This document shows, one piece after another, positions 24,553 to 33,406 of a stretch of 64,000 nt of DNA; positions within the stretch are counted from its first letter, which is position 1; each line of letters opens with the position of its first letter. The notes below the pieces were generated by a model, which made no database searches, had not been told where the DNA came from, and saw only the letters and a program-made list of their open reading frames with translations. Both the position numbers and the translations under genes were made by a program. Source of the DNA: CAYTZH01 sp964442285 (GTDB lineage Bacteria; Myxococcota_A; UBA9160; JAFDET01); contig CAYTZH010000019.1 of the NCBI GenBank assembly GCA_964442285.1, positions 22,410 through 86,409 on the forward strand, given 5' to 3'.

Positions 24553-25811
24553 TCGTCGCCTCGCTCGCGCTTCCAGTCGGCAACCCAGTCGCCCACGGTC
24601 TTGTGGAAGTGCCGCACCAGGATCTCCTGGTCGTTCAAGGGGAACGCGTCGAACACGCCCTGCTCGAGCCCCATCTGGGTGCCATCGAGTGTTCCGCAAT
24701 CCTGCAGCGCGTACTCCTTGAAGGTGAGCGCGGCGTACTCGTGGGCGAGGCGCTCGCGGGCGGTCGTGGCCGGCACGAAGTGGAGGTCGCCCTCGTAGAC
24801 GTGAGTGTTGTGCGAGGTCGGCCAGTAGCGGTAGGTCGTGAACCAGCCGCGCTCGTAGATCAGGATCTCGAGGTTCGGGAAGACCTGGAAGTTGTCGATG
24901 CCCCAGCGCTTCGTCCCCGACGGATTGACGCCCGGGGTCGGGCCGAGGTCCCGCGCGTCCCACGGCCCCGTGCTGCCGCTGCGGGTGAGTGCCTCCGACG
25001 GGTAGAGATGCTCCTCGGGCCACTCGTGCTTGTAGGTACCGTCTGTGCTCACCATGCGGTGGGGGCCGTCGATCTGGTAGTGCGCGCCCTCGAACGGGTA
25101 CTCGGGGTTCTGGGCCTCGGGCGTCGGGCCGAGCTGGTGCGTGTGCAGCGGCGGCACGTGGTAGTACTCCTGGAAGGCGTCGCTGAAGACCTTCCAGTTG
25201 CTCGCGTTCTCGGCGCGGAACGAGTAGCGCTCGGTCATCTTGTGGAAGGGGTAGCCCTCGAGGGCGCCCACCATTGGCCCGAGGAACTCGCGCAGCGACC
25301 AGCGCGGCTCGGCGTCGAGGTTCACGAAGACGAACCCGGCGAAGGTGTCGCAGTGGATGGGCGCGAGGCCGACCGTCGCCTTGTCGAGGTCGAAGAACTC
25401 GCTCTCCTGGTGGACGTAGGTGCAGGCGCCGTCGAGGCCGTAGCGCCAGCCGTGGTACTTGCAGACGAGCTGGCGGGCCGGTCCGCAGGCCTCGCCGTTC
25501 GGCGTCCCCTCCCAGAGCAGGCGGTTGCCGCGGTGGCGGCACACGTTGTGGAAGGCGCGCACCTCGCCGTGGGCGTCGCGGGTCACGATCACCGAGGTTC
25601 GCAGGCCGGGGAGGGTCTTGGTGAAGAAGCTGCCGCCGTCGGGCAGCTGCTCGACCCGCCCGACGTTGAGCCAGGCCCGCCGGAAGACCGCCTCGCGCTC
25701 GGCCTCGTAGAAGGCGGGCGAGACCGAGTCCTGCAGCGAGACCGGGCCCGTGCCGAGCTCGGAGTAGTGCTCGGTCCAGGTGCCCTCGGGCGGTCGCGGA
25801 AAGCGGCTCAT
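24549..25811 (-). CDS. Rieske non-haem iron oxygenase, large subunit (copy 1)
   Basis: 420 residues. The Rieske 2Fe-2S ligands are in CRHRG and CKYHGW. The mononuclear iron site is DAFQEYYHVPPLH with a distant Asp expected near the C-terminus. It hydroxylates or demethylates its substrate with O2 and electrons from a reductase, which is not encoded next to it. ATG 25811 follows a GGAGG site. First gene of the leftward operon and divergent from the SDR at 25945; its homologue is at 26723-28024. Confidence 0.92.
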   Translation of the reverse strand: MSRFPRPPEGTWTEHYSELGTGPVSLQDSVSPAFYEAEREAVFRRAWLNVGRVEQLPDGGSFFTKTLPGLRTSVIVTRDAHGEVRAFHNVCRHRGNRLLWEGTPNGEACGPARQLVCKYHGWRYGLDGACTYVHQESEFFDLDKATVGLAPIHCDTFAGFVFVNLDAEPRWSLREFLGPMVGALEGYPFHKMTERYSFRAENASNWKVFSDAFQEYYHVPPLHTHQLGPTPEAQNPEYPFEGAHYQIDGPHRMVSTDGTYKHEWPEEHLYPSEALTRSGSTGPWDARDLGPTPGVNPSGTKRWGIDNFQVFPNLEILIYERGWFTTYRYWPTSHNTHVYEGDLHFVPATTARERLAHEYAALTFKEYALQDCGTLDGTQMGLEQGVFDAFPLNDQEILVRHFHKTVGDWVADWKRERGDE

Positions 25812-25874
25812 GGGTCGTCCTCCGGGCGAGGGTCCATCCGCCGGCCCCGGGCCGGTGCGGAAACGCCATTCTCC

Positions 25875-25890
25875 GATAGAGAGAACTCTA
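25875..25890. promoter_or_regulatory. Inverted repeat ATAGAG-N4-CTCTAT in the divergent promoter region
   Basis: Perfect 6-bp arms lie in an AT-rich island between the divergent Rieske (25811) and SDR (25945) genes. A shared operator for both catabolic operons is likely; the regulator is not certain. Confidence 0.5.
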
Positions 25891-25944
25891 TTGCAAGCGG
25901 GTTCTTCGCAGTCCATACTCGCCCGCGAGGCCAGGAGGCAAGCG

Positions 25945-26700
25945 ATGTCAGCCGAGGAGCGGGTCGCCGTGGTCACTGGAGCGGCGTCGGGCATGGGCCG
26001 GGCGATCGCCGGGCGTCTGGCGGGCCAGGGCGACCGCGTCGCCCTGCTCGACCTCGACGGCGAGGGCGCCGCCGCGGCCGCCGACGAGCTCCGAGCCTCC
26101 GGCGCCCAGGCCCTCGGCCTCGAGGTCGACGTCACCGACCGCGCCGCCGTAGACGCCGCCTTCGAAAAGGCGCGCGCCGAGCTCGGGCCGACCACCATCG
26201 TGGTCACCGCCGCCGGCATCGACGCCTTCGAGCGATTCGGTGACATCACGCCCGAGAGCTGGGAGCGCATCGTCGGCGTCAACCTGACCGGCACGTTCCA
26301 CTGCCTCCAGGCCGCGCTCCCCGACATGCGCGAGGCGGGCTGGGGCCGCATGGTGACCGTCTCCTCGTCGAGCGCGAAGTCGGGCGCCGCGCGCATGGCG
26401 CACTACGTCGCCGCCAAGGCGGGCGTCGAAGGCCTGACCCGGGCGCTCGCGCTCGAGCTCGCCCGCCGGAAGATCACGGTCAACGTGGTGTCCCCGGGCA
26501 TGATCGACACGCCGATGCTGCGGCGCGCCGCTACCGGCGGCGACATCGCCAAGATCGAGAACACGGTCGCCATGGTCGTTCCCGCCGCGCGCCCCGGCAC
26601 CGTCGACGAGATCGCCGCCACCTGCGCGTTTCTTTGCTCGGACGAGGCGGCCTACATCACGGGCCAGGTCGTCGGCGTGAACGGCGGCATGACCCTTTGA
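25945..26700 (+). CDS. Short-chain dehydrogenase (FabG-like)
   Basis: 251 residues with TGAASGMGRA, TAAG in place of NNAG, VSSSSAKSG, HYVAAKAG (Tyr and Lys) and VSPGMIDTPM. AGGAGG precedes the ATG. First gene of the rightward operon, with the second Rieske oxygenase 22 bases downstream. Confidence 0.9.
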   Translation: MSAEERVAVVTGAASGMGRAIAGRLAGQGDRVALLDLDGEGAAAAADELRASGAQALGLEVDVTDRAAVDAAFEKARAELGPTTIVVTAAGIDAFERFGDITPESWERIVGVNLTGTFHCLQAALPDMREAGWGRMVTVSSSSAKSGAARMAHYVAAKAGVEGLTRALALELARRKITVNVVSPGMIDTPMLRRAATGGDIAKIENTVAMVVPAARPGTVDEIAATCAFLCSDEAAYITGQVVGVNGGMTL

Positions 26701-26722
26701 CGAACGTGAAGGAGCGAACGGC

Positions 26723-28024
26723 ATGACCGAGAACCGGAAGGTTCCGAAGAAGGCCGCCGGGCAGCACAAGAAGCCCCCGGAAGGCTCGTGGACCGAGCAC
26801 TACCCCGAGCTCGACACCGAGCCGGTGTCCTACGAGAGCGCGATCTCGCCCGAGTTCTTCGCGCTCGAGCGCGAGGCGGTCTTCAAACGCGCCTGGCTGA
26901 ACGTCGGCCGCGTGGAGCAGGTCCCGCAGAAGGGCGGCTACTTCACCAAGGAGCTGCCCGGCCTCGGGACGTCGATCATCGTCGTGCGCGGCAAGGACGA
27001 CCGGGTCCGCGCCTTCCACAACGTGTGCCGCCACCGCGGCAACAAGCTCGTGTGGACCGACAACCCCCACGAGGAGGTCTGCGGCGTCACGCGGAAATTC
27101 GCGTGCAAGTACCACGGCTGGACGTTCGACCTCGAGGGAAAGCTCGAGTGGATCCTCCAGGAGGAGGAGTTCTTCGGCATCGACAAGTCGAAGTACCCGC
27201 TCGTCTCCGTGCACTGCGACGTCTGGAAGGGGTTCATCTTCGTGAACTTCGCCGAGGAGCCGGAGTGGTCGCTGACGGACTTCCTCGGGCCGATGATCAC
27301 GGCCATCGACTACCCGTTCGAGAAGTGTCCGCAGCGCTACTACTACCGCGGCGACATCAACGCGAACTGGAAGATCTTCCACGACGCGTTCCAGGAGTTC
27401 TATCACCCGCCGATCCTGCACGGGCACCAGAACCCGGTGATGCGGCAGGCCGACTACCAGCAGCTCGGCTTCTACACCAGCCACTTCCAGGCCGACGGCC
27501 CGCACCGCGTGGGCTCCACGACCGGCGGCGCCGGCGGAAAGCTCGTGCCGGAGTTCTACAACCCGAGCGAGAACCTGTTCCGGAGCGGCCTGTTCGGCCC
27601 CTGGGACATCTCCGAGATCATGAAGGACGGGATCCCGCCGGGCCTCAACCCGGGCAAGGTCAAGAAGTGGGGCCTCGACTCGTTCCAGGTCTTCCCGAAC
27701 TTCGCGATCGTGTTCTGGGAGACGGGCTGGTACCTGACGTATCACTACTGGCCGGTCACGCACAACCGGATGCTCTTCGAGGCGAACGCCTACTTCACGA
27801 AGCCGAAGAACGCGCGCGAGCGACTCGCGCAGCAGCTCGGCATCGCGACGATCAAGGAGTACGCGCTCGAGGATTGCGGCACGCTCGAAGCGACCCAGAT
27901 GGCGCTCGAGTCGCGCGTCGTGTCGGAGTTCCCCCTGGGCGACCAGGAGTTCATGTGCCGCCACGGCAGCAAGATGATCAACCAGTGGGTCGAGGACCAT
28001 CAGCGCAAGCAGGGGGAGGGCTGA
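26723..28024 (+). CDS. Rieske non-haem iron oxygenase, large subunit (copy 2)
   Basis: 433 residues, clearly homologous to the protein at 24549-25811 along its whole length. Rieske ligands are in CRHRG and CKYHGW, and the iron site is DAFQEFYHPPILH. The N-terminus has an extra Lys-rich stretch (RKVPKKAAGQHKK). It is followed after 2 bases by its own 111-residue partner, repeating the arrangement of copy 1. The two copies probably act on successive or related intermediates. Confidence 0.92.
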   Translation: MTENRKVPKKAAGQHKKPPEGSWTEHYPELDTEPVSYESAISPEFFALEREAVFKRAWLNVGRVEQVPQKGGYFTKELPGLGTSIIVVRGKDDRVRAFHNVCRHRGNKLVWTDNPHEEVCGVTRKFACKYHGWTFDLEGKLEWILQEEEFFGIDKSKYPLVSVHCDVWKGFIFVNFAEEPEWSLTDFLGPMITAIDYPFEKCPQRYYYRGDINANWKIFHDAFQEFYHPPILHGHQNPVMRQADYQQLGFYTSHFQADGPHRVGSTTGGAGGKLVPEFYNPSENLFRSGLFGPWDISEIMKDGIPPGLNPGKVKKWGLDSFQVFPNFAIVFWETGWYLTYHYWPVTHNRMLFEANAYFTKPKNARERLAQQLGIATIKEYALEDCGTLEATQMALESRVVSEFPLGDQEFMCRHGSKMINQWVEDHQRKQGEG

Positions 28025-28026
28025 TC

Positions 28027-28362
28027 ATGGCCGAAGCACGGCTGCCCGCCGAGTTCGCGGACCTCGAGCCCTGGGTCGACGATTGGTGCCTCGACAGTGA
28101 GCCCGAGCGCTACGCCAAGCGTCTCTCGAGCACGATGGAGGAGATCCAGGCGTTCTACGACGCGGTCAACCCGCGCGCCGAGGACGCCATGCAGTACCTC
28201 GACACGCTGTCGCTCGACGACCTGCCCGAGGACGCGCACCGGCTGCTGAAGCTCCTCTACTCGCTGATCCTGATGGCGTTCGCCGTCGAGGTCTGGAAGC
28301 AGCCGTACATCCCGGACACGGGCACGGCGGAGTTCGAGCTCAAGATCGAGCCGAGTCCGTGA
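28027..28362 (+). CDS. 111-residue protein paired with a Rieske oxygenase (copy 2)
   Basis: Homologue of 24217-24552 with the same length and conserved marks (FADLEPW, WCL, EPER, QAFYDA, PRAEDA, VEVWKQP). The last TGA overlaps the GTG of the next gene as GTGA. Function unknown; linkage argues for an oxygenase accessory subunit. Confidence 0.78.
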   Translation: MAEARLPAEFADLEPWVDDWCLDSEPERYAKRLSSTMEEIQAFYDAVNPRAEDAMQYLDTLSLDDLPEDAHRLLKLLYSLILMAFAVEVWKQPYIPDTGTAEFELKIEPSP

Positions 28363-28799
28363 GCTTCGACCCGAAGCGGCTCGCCGACCTCACCGAGATC
28401 CACGAGCTGTGTTCGCGGTACATGGCGTGGGCGAGCCAGTACGAGGTCGAGCGCTGGCTCGAGCTGTTCACGCCCGACGGCGAGTACAGCGCCTTCGGCA
28501 CGAAGTACCCGGTCGACCAGATGGCCGACTTGCTCGCGGCGGCGCCGCGGGGCCAGTTCATCGGCAACATGCCGATCGTCGACTTCGACGGTGACGACCG
28601 GGCCACGGGCATCCAGCACTACGTGTTCATCGACCAGACGACCCACGACATGCGTCTCGCCTGGTACGAGGACGAGTACCGACGTACGCCCGACGGCTGG
28701 CGCATCCATCGCCGCTCGACCACGTTCCTGCGCAAGCACGGCGGCTTCGACTCCGGGAAGCAGCATGACCCGCTCTCGGCCCCGGGCGGCGCGGAGTAG
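28359..28799 (+). CDS. SnoaL/NTF2-like protein (nuclear transport factor 2 fold)
   Basis: 146 residues with GTG start. The opening DLTEIHELCSRYMAWASQYEVERW and the later FIDQTTHDMRLAWYEDEYRR are typical of SnoaL-like domains, which serve as small hydratases, isomerases or dioxygenase beta subunits. In a Rieske operon it could be a beta-subunit-like partner or an isomerase. It ends with TAG, and the same frame continues directly into the SDR. Confidence 0.8.
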   Translation: MSFDPKRLADLTEIHELCSRYMAWASQYEVERWLELFTPDGEYSAFGTKYPVDQMADLLAAAPRGQFIGNMPIVDFDGDDRATGIQHYVFIDQTTHDMRLAWYEDEYRRTPDGWRIHRRSTTFLRKHGGFDSGKQHDPLSAPGGAE

Positions 28800-28802
28800 G
28801 CC

Positions 28803-29720
28803 CTGGGCTCGCCGGCTGCACGCCGCGTCCTGGTCACCGGCGCCGCCAGCGGCATCGGCCGGGAGACGGCGCTCGCGCTCGCGCGCGGCGGCGACCGGGT
28901 GATCGTGATCGACCGCGACGTGGCGGGGGGCGAGGCCACCGTCGCCGACGTCGAGCGCGCCGGCGGCACTGCCGAGTTCCGCGAGATCGATCTGGCCGAC
29001 CTCTCCCGCATCCGCGCCTTCGCGGACGACGAGCTGGCGCGGGGCGAAGCGCTCGACGTCCTGGTGAACAACGCCGGCCTGCTACCGCCCGTCGAGCGCG
29101 CGAAGACGCGCGACGGCTTCGAGCTCGTCTTCGGCGTCGCGTACCTCGGGCACTTCGCGCTGACGGGGCTGCTGCTGCCGGCGCTCGCGCGCAGCGCGGC
29201 GCCCCGCGTGGTTAGCGTGGCGAGCATCGCCCACGGCGCCGGCCGGATCGACCTCGACGACCTCCAGCTCGAGCGCGGCTACCTCTCGTTCCGCGCCTAC
29301 GGCAACGCCAAGCTCGCGTGCCTGATGTACGCCCTCGAGCTCGACCGCCGCGCGCGGGCGGCCGGGCTGCCGCTCGCGAGCGTCGCGGCGCACCCCGGCG
29401 TCTCGAAGACGCCCATCGCCGCCGGTTGGGAGCGCGAGAGCCGGCGCCGGCTCCTCGATCGCTTCGAGCTCTGGGGCTACCGGATCTCGATGCGCTTCTT
29501 CTCGCAGACCGCGGAGGAGGGCGCCGGCTCGCTCGTCTTCGCCGCGCGCGACCCGAGCGTGGAGGGCGGCGGCTACTACGGCCCGACCGGGTTCGGGCAG
29601 ATGCGGGGCGCGCCCGGACCCGTCGCGGCCCGCGCGAACGCCCGCGACGCGCAGGTCGCCGCCGACCTCTGGAAGGTCTCCGAGCAGATCACCGGCGTTC
29701 GCTACGAGATGCCGTCGTGA
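28803..29720 (+). CDS. Short-chain dehydrogenase (retinol dehydrogenase-like), probable CTG start
   Basis: The Rossmann motif TGAASGIGRE lies upstream of the first ATG or GTG in this frame, so a start at GTG 28899 would delete the cofactor site. The only start-like codon between the preceding in-frame TAG (28797) and the motif is CTG 28803, which has GGAG 6 bases upstream. The remaining features are NNAG, YGNAK (Tyr and Lys) and AHPGVSKTP. The alternative is readthrough of TAG from the SnoaL gene. The gene ends by a GTGA overlap with the TauD-type gene. Confidence 0.75.
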   Translation: MGSPAARRVLVTGAASGIGRETALALARGGDRVIVIDRDVAGGEATVADVERAGGTAEFREIDLADLSRIRAFADDELARGEALDVLVNNAGLLPPVERAKTRDGFELVFGVAYLGHFALTGLLLPALARSAAPRVVSVASIAHGAGRIDLDDLQLERGYLSFRAYGNAKLACLMYALELDRRARAAGLPLASVAAHPGVSKTPIAAGWERESRRRLLDRFELWGYRISMRFFSQTAEEGAGSLVFAARDPSVEGGGYYGPTGFGQMRGAPGPVAARANARDAQVAADLWKVSEQITGVRYEMPS

Positions 29721-30553
29721 ACGAGGCCTTCGCCGTCGAACGTCTGACGCCCGCGATCGGAGCCGAGGTCACGGGCCTCGACCTCGCGCACCCGATCCCC
29801 GGCGAGACGCTGGCCGAGCTGCGAGCGGTGTGGCTCCAGCGGAAAGTCCTCGTCTTCCCGGGTCAGAAGCTCTCGCCCGACGCCCAGCTCGCGTTCGCGC
29901 GGCAGTTCGGCGATGTCGACAAGTACCCCTTCCTGACGGGCATCGAGGGGCACCCGCTGGTCGCGCCCATCCTCAAGCTGCCCGAAGAGACCGTGAACTT
30001 CGGCGGTCTCTGGCACTCCGACACGATGTATCTCGAGGAGCCGACGGCCGGCGCAGTCCTGCATGCCCTCGAGCTCCCACCGCTCGGAGGCGACACCCTC
30101 TTCGCCAACATGGCGGTCGCGTGGCAGGAGCTTCCCGACACGCTGAAGGAGCGGGTCGAAGGCCTCCGCGTGGTCTGCTCCTCGGCGAAGGCCGACGTGA
30201 GCCGCACACGAGCGCATCGTCTGCGCGACATGGCCGACGCGTCGAGCCCCGCCGAGTTCACGGCGGTCCACCCGGCGGTCCGCACGCACCCCGAGACGGG
30301 CGAGAAGATCCTGTACGTCAACCAGGCTCACGTCGTTTGCTTCGCGGGCTGGAGCGAGGAAGACAGCGAGCCGCTGCTGCGGACGATCTACGATCACCAG
30401 CGCCGACCGGAGTACCAGTGCCGCATCCGCTGGCGCGTCGGCGACGTCGTGATGTGGGACAACCGGGCGAGCCACCACTACCCGGTCAACGACTACAACG
30501 GCCATCGCCGCCTGCTGCACCGCGTGTCGTTGAAGGGCGACCGCCCGTACTGA
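29717..30553 (+). CDS. TauD/TfdA-family Fe(II)/2-oxoglutarate dioxygenase
   Basis: 278 residues with GTG start. The iron triad is His-x-Asp in LWHSDTMYLEEP and the distal His in NRASHHYPVNDY. The 2-oxoglutarate-binding Arg lies in HRRLLHRVSLKGDRP. It hydroxylates an aliphatic carbon, often splitting an ether, sulfonate or carboxylate substrate. Coupled to the SDR upstream. Confidence 0.92.
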   Translation: MNEAFAVERLTPAIGAEVTGLDLAHPIPGETLAELRAVWLQRKVLVFPGQKLSPDAQLAFARQFGDVDKYPFLTGIEGHPLVAPILKLPEETVNFGGLWHSDTMYLEEPTAGAVLHALELPPLGGDTLFANMAVAWQELPDTLKERVEGLRVVCSSAKADVSRTRAHRLRDMADASSPAEFTAVHPAVRTHPETGEKILYVNQAHVVCFAGWSEEDSEPLLRTIYDHQRRPEYQCRIRWRVGDVVMWDNRASHHYPVNDYNGHRRLLHRVSLKGDRPY

Positions 30554-30561
30554 GCGGGAGA

Positions 30562-31857
30562 GTGAGTCGAGTGGCGAGAAGGATCCTGACCGCATTCCTC
30601 GCGTTCCTGGCCCTCCCGAGCCTGGTCCTGGCGGTCGTCGTCGCTCGCCAGCGCCCGGCCGCGATCGATGGGAGCGAGGGCGACGCTCCGAACCTGGCCT
30701 GGTGGTCGCGCAAGGCGATCCAAGGCCTGTTCGACTACCGCGTCTGGTCGGGTGCGCGCTCGGGCTACATCGCGATGTTCGCCCGCGACGGCGAGATCGT
30801 GTTCGCCACGACGGCGGGCTGGGCCGACGTCGAGAACGAGATCCCGATGACGCTCGACACGCGCCTGCGGATCGCGTCGCTCACCAAGCCGATCACCGCC
30901 GTGTCCGCGATGACCCTGGTGGAGGACGGGCTGCTCAGCCTCGACGATCCGGTCTCGAAGTACATCCCGGTCGCCGCCGAGGTGCGGGTCGCCACGAATC
31001 ACCAACGCAACGCGTCCGGCGGGTTCGACACCCTCCCGCCGTCCGGTCCGCTGCTCGTGCGGCATCTGCTGATGTTCGCTTCGGGCATCGGCGGCAGCGC
31101 CTCGATCGGCGACGACAGCGACCTCGAGGCGCTCTGGCAGGCGGAGGGGATCGTCGCGGGGCAGGGATGCCTCGCGGACCGCGTCGATCACGCACTCACG
31201 TTGCCGCTCTTCGAAGAGCCGGGTACCGCGTGGCGCTACGGCGGGTCTGCCGACGTGCTCGCCCGCGTCGTGGAGGTTGCGGCGGGCCAACCCTTCCCAG
31301 AGGTTCTGCGTGAGCGCATCTTCGAGCCGCTCGGCATGAGGAGCACCGAGCACCTGCCAGCCCCGGAGCGACAGGCGGACCTGGCGCGCGTCTACACCTG
31401 GAACGAAGACGAAGAGCTCGTGCTGATGGAGAAGCGCATCGCCGAGGCACGCGAGTGGACGCCGGGCGGCGGCGGCCTGGTGTCAACCATCGGCGACTAC
31501 ATGCGCTTCGGCTTGATGCTGCGCAACCGCGGCACGCTCGGCGGCGTGAAGGTACTCGAGCCCGAGACCGTCGCGGAGATGACCCGCCCCCACATCAAAA
31601 GCGGGGTCCTCACGAGCGAAGGCCTCGACGGTCTCGGCTGGGGGCTCGGCATGGCGGTCGTCGTGGATGCCGACGCGAGCATTACCATCGACCGCGACGG
31701 CGACTTCTGGTGGGCCGGCTACTTCGGGACGTATTGGGCGACGTCGCCGGAGGCCGATCTCGTTGGCGTCGTGTTCTCACAGCACGAGCCCGGCCCCTAC
31801 AGCGATCTCCAATGGGCGTCGGGCGCGGCGGTGAGCCTGGCGATGGCGGGGCTGTGA
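30562..31857 (+). CDS. Exported serine hydrolase of the beta-lactamase/DD-peptidase fold
   Basis: About 431 residues. An N-terminal hydrophobic segment (TAFLAFLALPSLVLAVVVA) indicates export or anchoring. The catalytic Ser-x-x-Lys is in ASLTKP, a Tyr motif is in WRYGGSADV, and the C-terminal part has WTPGGGGLVST. Such proteins act as esterases or transesterases. GTG 30571 is an alternative start with better spacing to the GGGAG site. Confidence 0.85.
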   Translation: MSRVARRILTAFLAFLALPSLVLAVVVARQRPAAIDGSEGDAPNLAWWSRKAIQGLFDYRVWSGARSGYIAMFARDGEIVFATTAGWADVENEIPMTLDTRLRIASLTKPITAVSAMTLVEDGLLSLDDPVSKYIPVAAEVRVATNHQRNASGGFDTLPPSGPLLVRHLLMFASGIGGSASIGDDSDLEALWQAEGIVAGQGCLADRVDHALTLPLFEEPGTAWRYGGSADVLARVVEVAAGQPFPEVLRERIFEPLGMRSTEHLPAPERQADLARVYTWNEDEELVLMEKRIAEAREWTPGGGGLVSTIGDYMRFGLMLRNRGTLGGVKVLEPETVAEMTRPHIKSGVLTSEGLDGLGWGLGMAVVVDADASITIDRDGDFWWAGYFGTYWATSPEADLVGVVFSQHEPGPYSDLQWASGAAVSLAMAGL

Positions 31858-31922
31858 GTCTTTCGCCAGGACTCGTAGTAGGATGAACCGTCTCCGGGCG
31901 GATCGATAGGAAAGGGGTTCCG

Positions 31923-33113
31923 ATGGGCAAGATCGGCATCATCTCCGTCGACGGGCACGTCAAGGCCTCGCGTCGCGGATATCGCGACTACCTCGACCCG
32001 GAGTTCCGCGACGACTACGACGCCCTGGTCGCGTCGCAGGAGGAGGAGGGCATCCCCGACGCCGGAAACCTCGGCCCCGAGTATCCCGTCGAGGCGCAGT
32101 GGGATTCCAAGACCCGCCAAGAGGCGATCGAGAGCGTGGGCGTGGTGGCCGAGGTGCTCTTCCCCAACGGGATGCCCTTCCAGGTGAACCGCCTCGAGGA
32201 TTTCGGGAAGGCCCAGGACAAGCGGCTCGGGCGAGCCGGGATGGTCGCCTACAATCGCTGGCTGGCCGACTTCTGTGCCGAGCTTCCCGGCCGCCGCTTC
32301 GGCAACGCCGTCGTGAGCTTCGGCGACGTCGAGCGCGCCGTCGAAGACATCCGCTGGGCGAAGGCGCACGGGCTCGGCGGCGTGATGGTGCCCTTCCTGC
32401 GCCCCGGCGATCGCCTGCTCTTCGACCCCGAGCTCGACCCGGTCTGGGCCGCCTGCGACGAGCTGGAGATGCCGCTCTGCCAGCACGGTGGCGCCGGTAT
32501 CGAGCCGTACGTGCCGCTGAGCTTCGCCGCGATCATGAGCCTGGCGATCGAGAGCGGGTTCTTCTCGATCCGGTCGCTGTGGCAGATGATCGCGGGCGGG
32601 GTCTTCGAGCGCTTCCCGAACCTGAAGCTCTCGTTCATCGAGACACAGACGACCTTCATGAAGGGGGCGATCTGGCGTTTCGACAACTTCCTCGACTTCG
32701 GCGACGACTGGATGGACTTCGTCCGGGGGCTGGGCCGCGATCGCCCGTTCACCCAGCGCGCCTCCGAGTTCTTCGAGACCAACTGCCACGTGGGCCTATC
32801 CCCGTTCAACAAGAACCAGATCCCTTTCGACGACCTCACCGGCATCGCCGAGAGCGGGGAGAAGCTCGACGGCTGGCACGTCGGCGCCGACCGCACGATG
32901 TTCGGCCTCGACTATCCGCACCTCGAGTCCCGCTTCTGCGTGGTGGAGGACGAGGTGCGGGCGCTGCTCGCGAGCCCGTGCTTCAGCGACGCGGACGTGG
33001 AGAACGTGCTCTACCGCAATGCCGCGAAGGTGTTCGGCTTCGACCTCGAGACGCTCGCGCCCGAGATCGAGCGCGCCGGCATCGACCTCGACGATCTGGG
33101 ACCGTCAGCCTAG
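31923..33113 (+). CDS. Amidohydrolase-2 family metal-dependent hydrolase or decarboxylase
   Basis: 396 residues of the PF04909 TIM barrel. The N-terminal SVDGHVKA stands for the Asp-x-His metal pair, later ligands lie around LCQHGG and FIETQTTF, and the C-terminal FGLDYPHLES carries the Asp. The family includes hydrolases and non-oxidative decarboxylases. A second, divergent member is at 63640. Its TAG stop shares CTAG with the convergent COX4-like gene. Confidence 0.88.
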   Translation: MGKIGIISVDGHVKASRRGYRDYLDPEFRDDYDALVASQEEEGIPDAGNLGPEYPVEAQWDSKTRQEAIESVGVVAEVLFPNGMPFQVNRLEDFGKAQDKRLGRAGMVAYNRWLADFCAELPGRRFGNAVVSFGDVERAVEDIRWAKAHGLGGVMVPFLRPGDRLLFDPELDPVWAACDELEMPLCQHGGAGIEPYVPLSFAAIMSLAIESGFFSIRSLWQMIAGGVFERFPNLKLSFIETQTTFMKGAIWRFDNFLDFGDDWMDFVRGLGRDRPFTQRASEFFETNCHVGLSPFNKNQIPFDDLTGIAESGEKLDGWHVGADRTMFGLDYPHLESRFCVVEDEVRALLASPCFSDADVENVLYRNAAKVFGFDLETLAPEIERAGIDLDDLGPSA

Positions 33114-33406
33114 CTCCCCGAGGCCGAGCCGGCGGCGTAGGCTGCCAGGAGCGCAACGGTGGTCAGCCCGAGCCACAGGTCGGTGAGCCGGCCGAGCCGC
33201 GTGGGTGCGTGCCGCACCTCCATGAACTCACGCAAGATCAGGCGCACCTTCACCAGCGCGATCGCCACGGCGCCTGCCGCGACGGCCGTGCTCGGCGTGA
33301 GCGCGGCACCGTCTCCGGACCAGCCGACGCCGAGCTGGGCGATCGTGATCGCCGACAGCGCGAGCCACACGAAGATCAGCCGCTTCTCGAAGCTCGTCAC
33401 CACCAT
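33110..33406 (-). CDS. NorF/cytochrome c oxidase subunit IV-like small membrane protein
   Basis: 98 residues with three hydrophobic spans and the family signature VKVRLILREFMEVRHAP between spans two and three. In nor and oxidase operons this protein accompanies NorE or subunit III. It begins directly after the NorE-like stop. No catalytic heme-copper subunit is encoded here. Confidence 0.82.
   Translation of the reverse strand: MVVTSFEKRLIFVWLALSAITIAQLGVGWSGDGAALTPSTAVAAGAVAIALVKVRLILREFMEVRHAPTRLGRLTDLWLGLTTVALLAAYAAGSASGS

Noticed and set aside
22503..26243. A 1246-codon plus-strand open frame
   Set aside because: It lies opposite five well-supported minus-strand genes with clear motifs and has no recognisable domains; a GC-rich shadow frame.
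28797..28799. TAG decoded as pyrrolysine between the SnoaL and SDR genes
   Set aside because: No sign of pyrrolysine genes, TAG is used as a normal stop in many genes here, and a ribosome site with CTG explains the SDR start.
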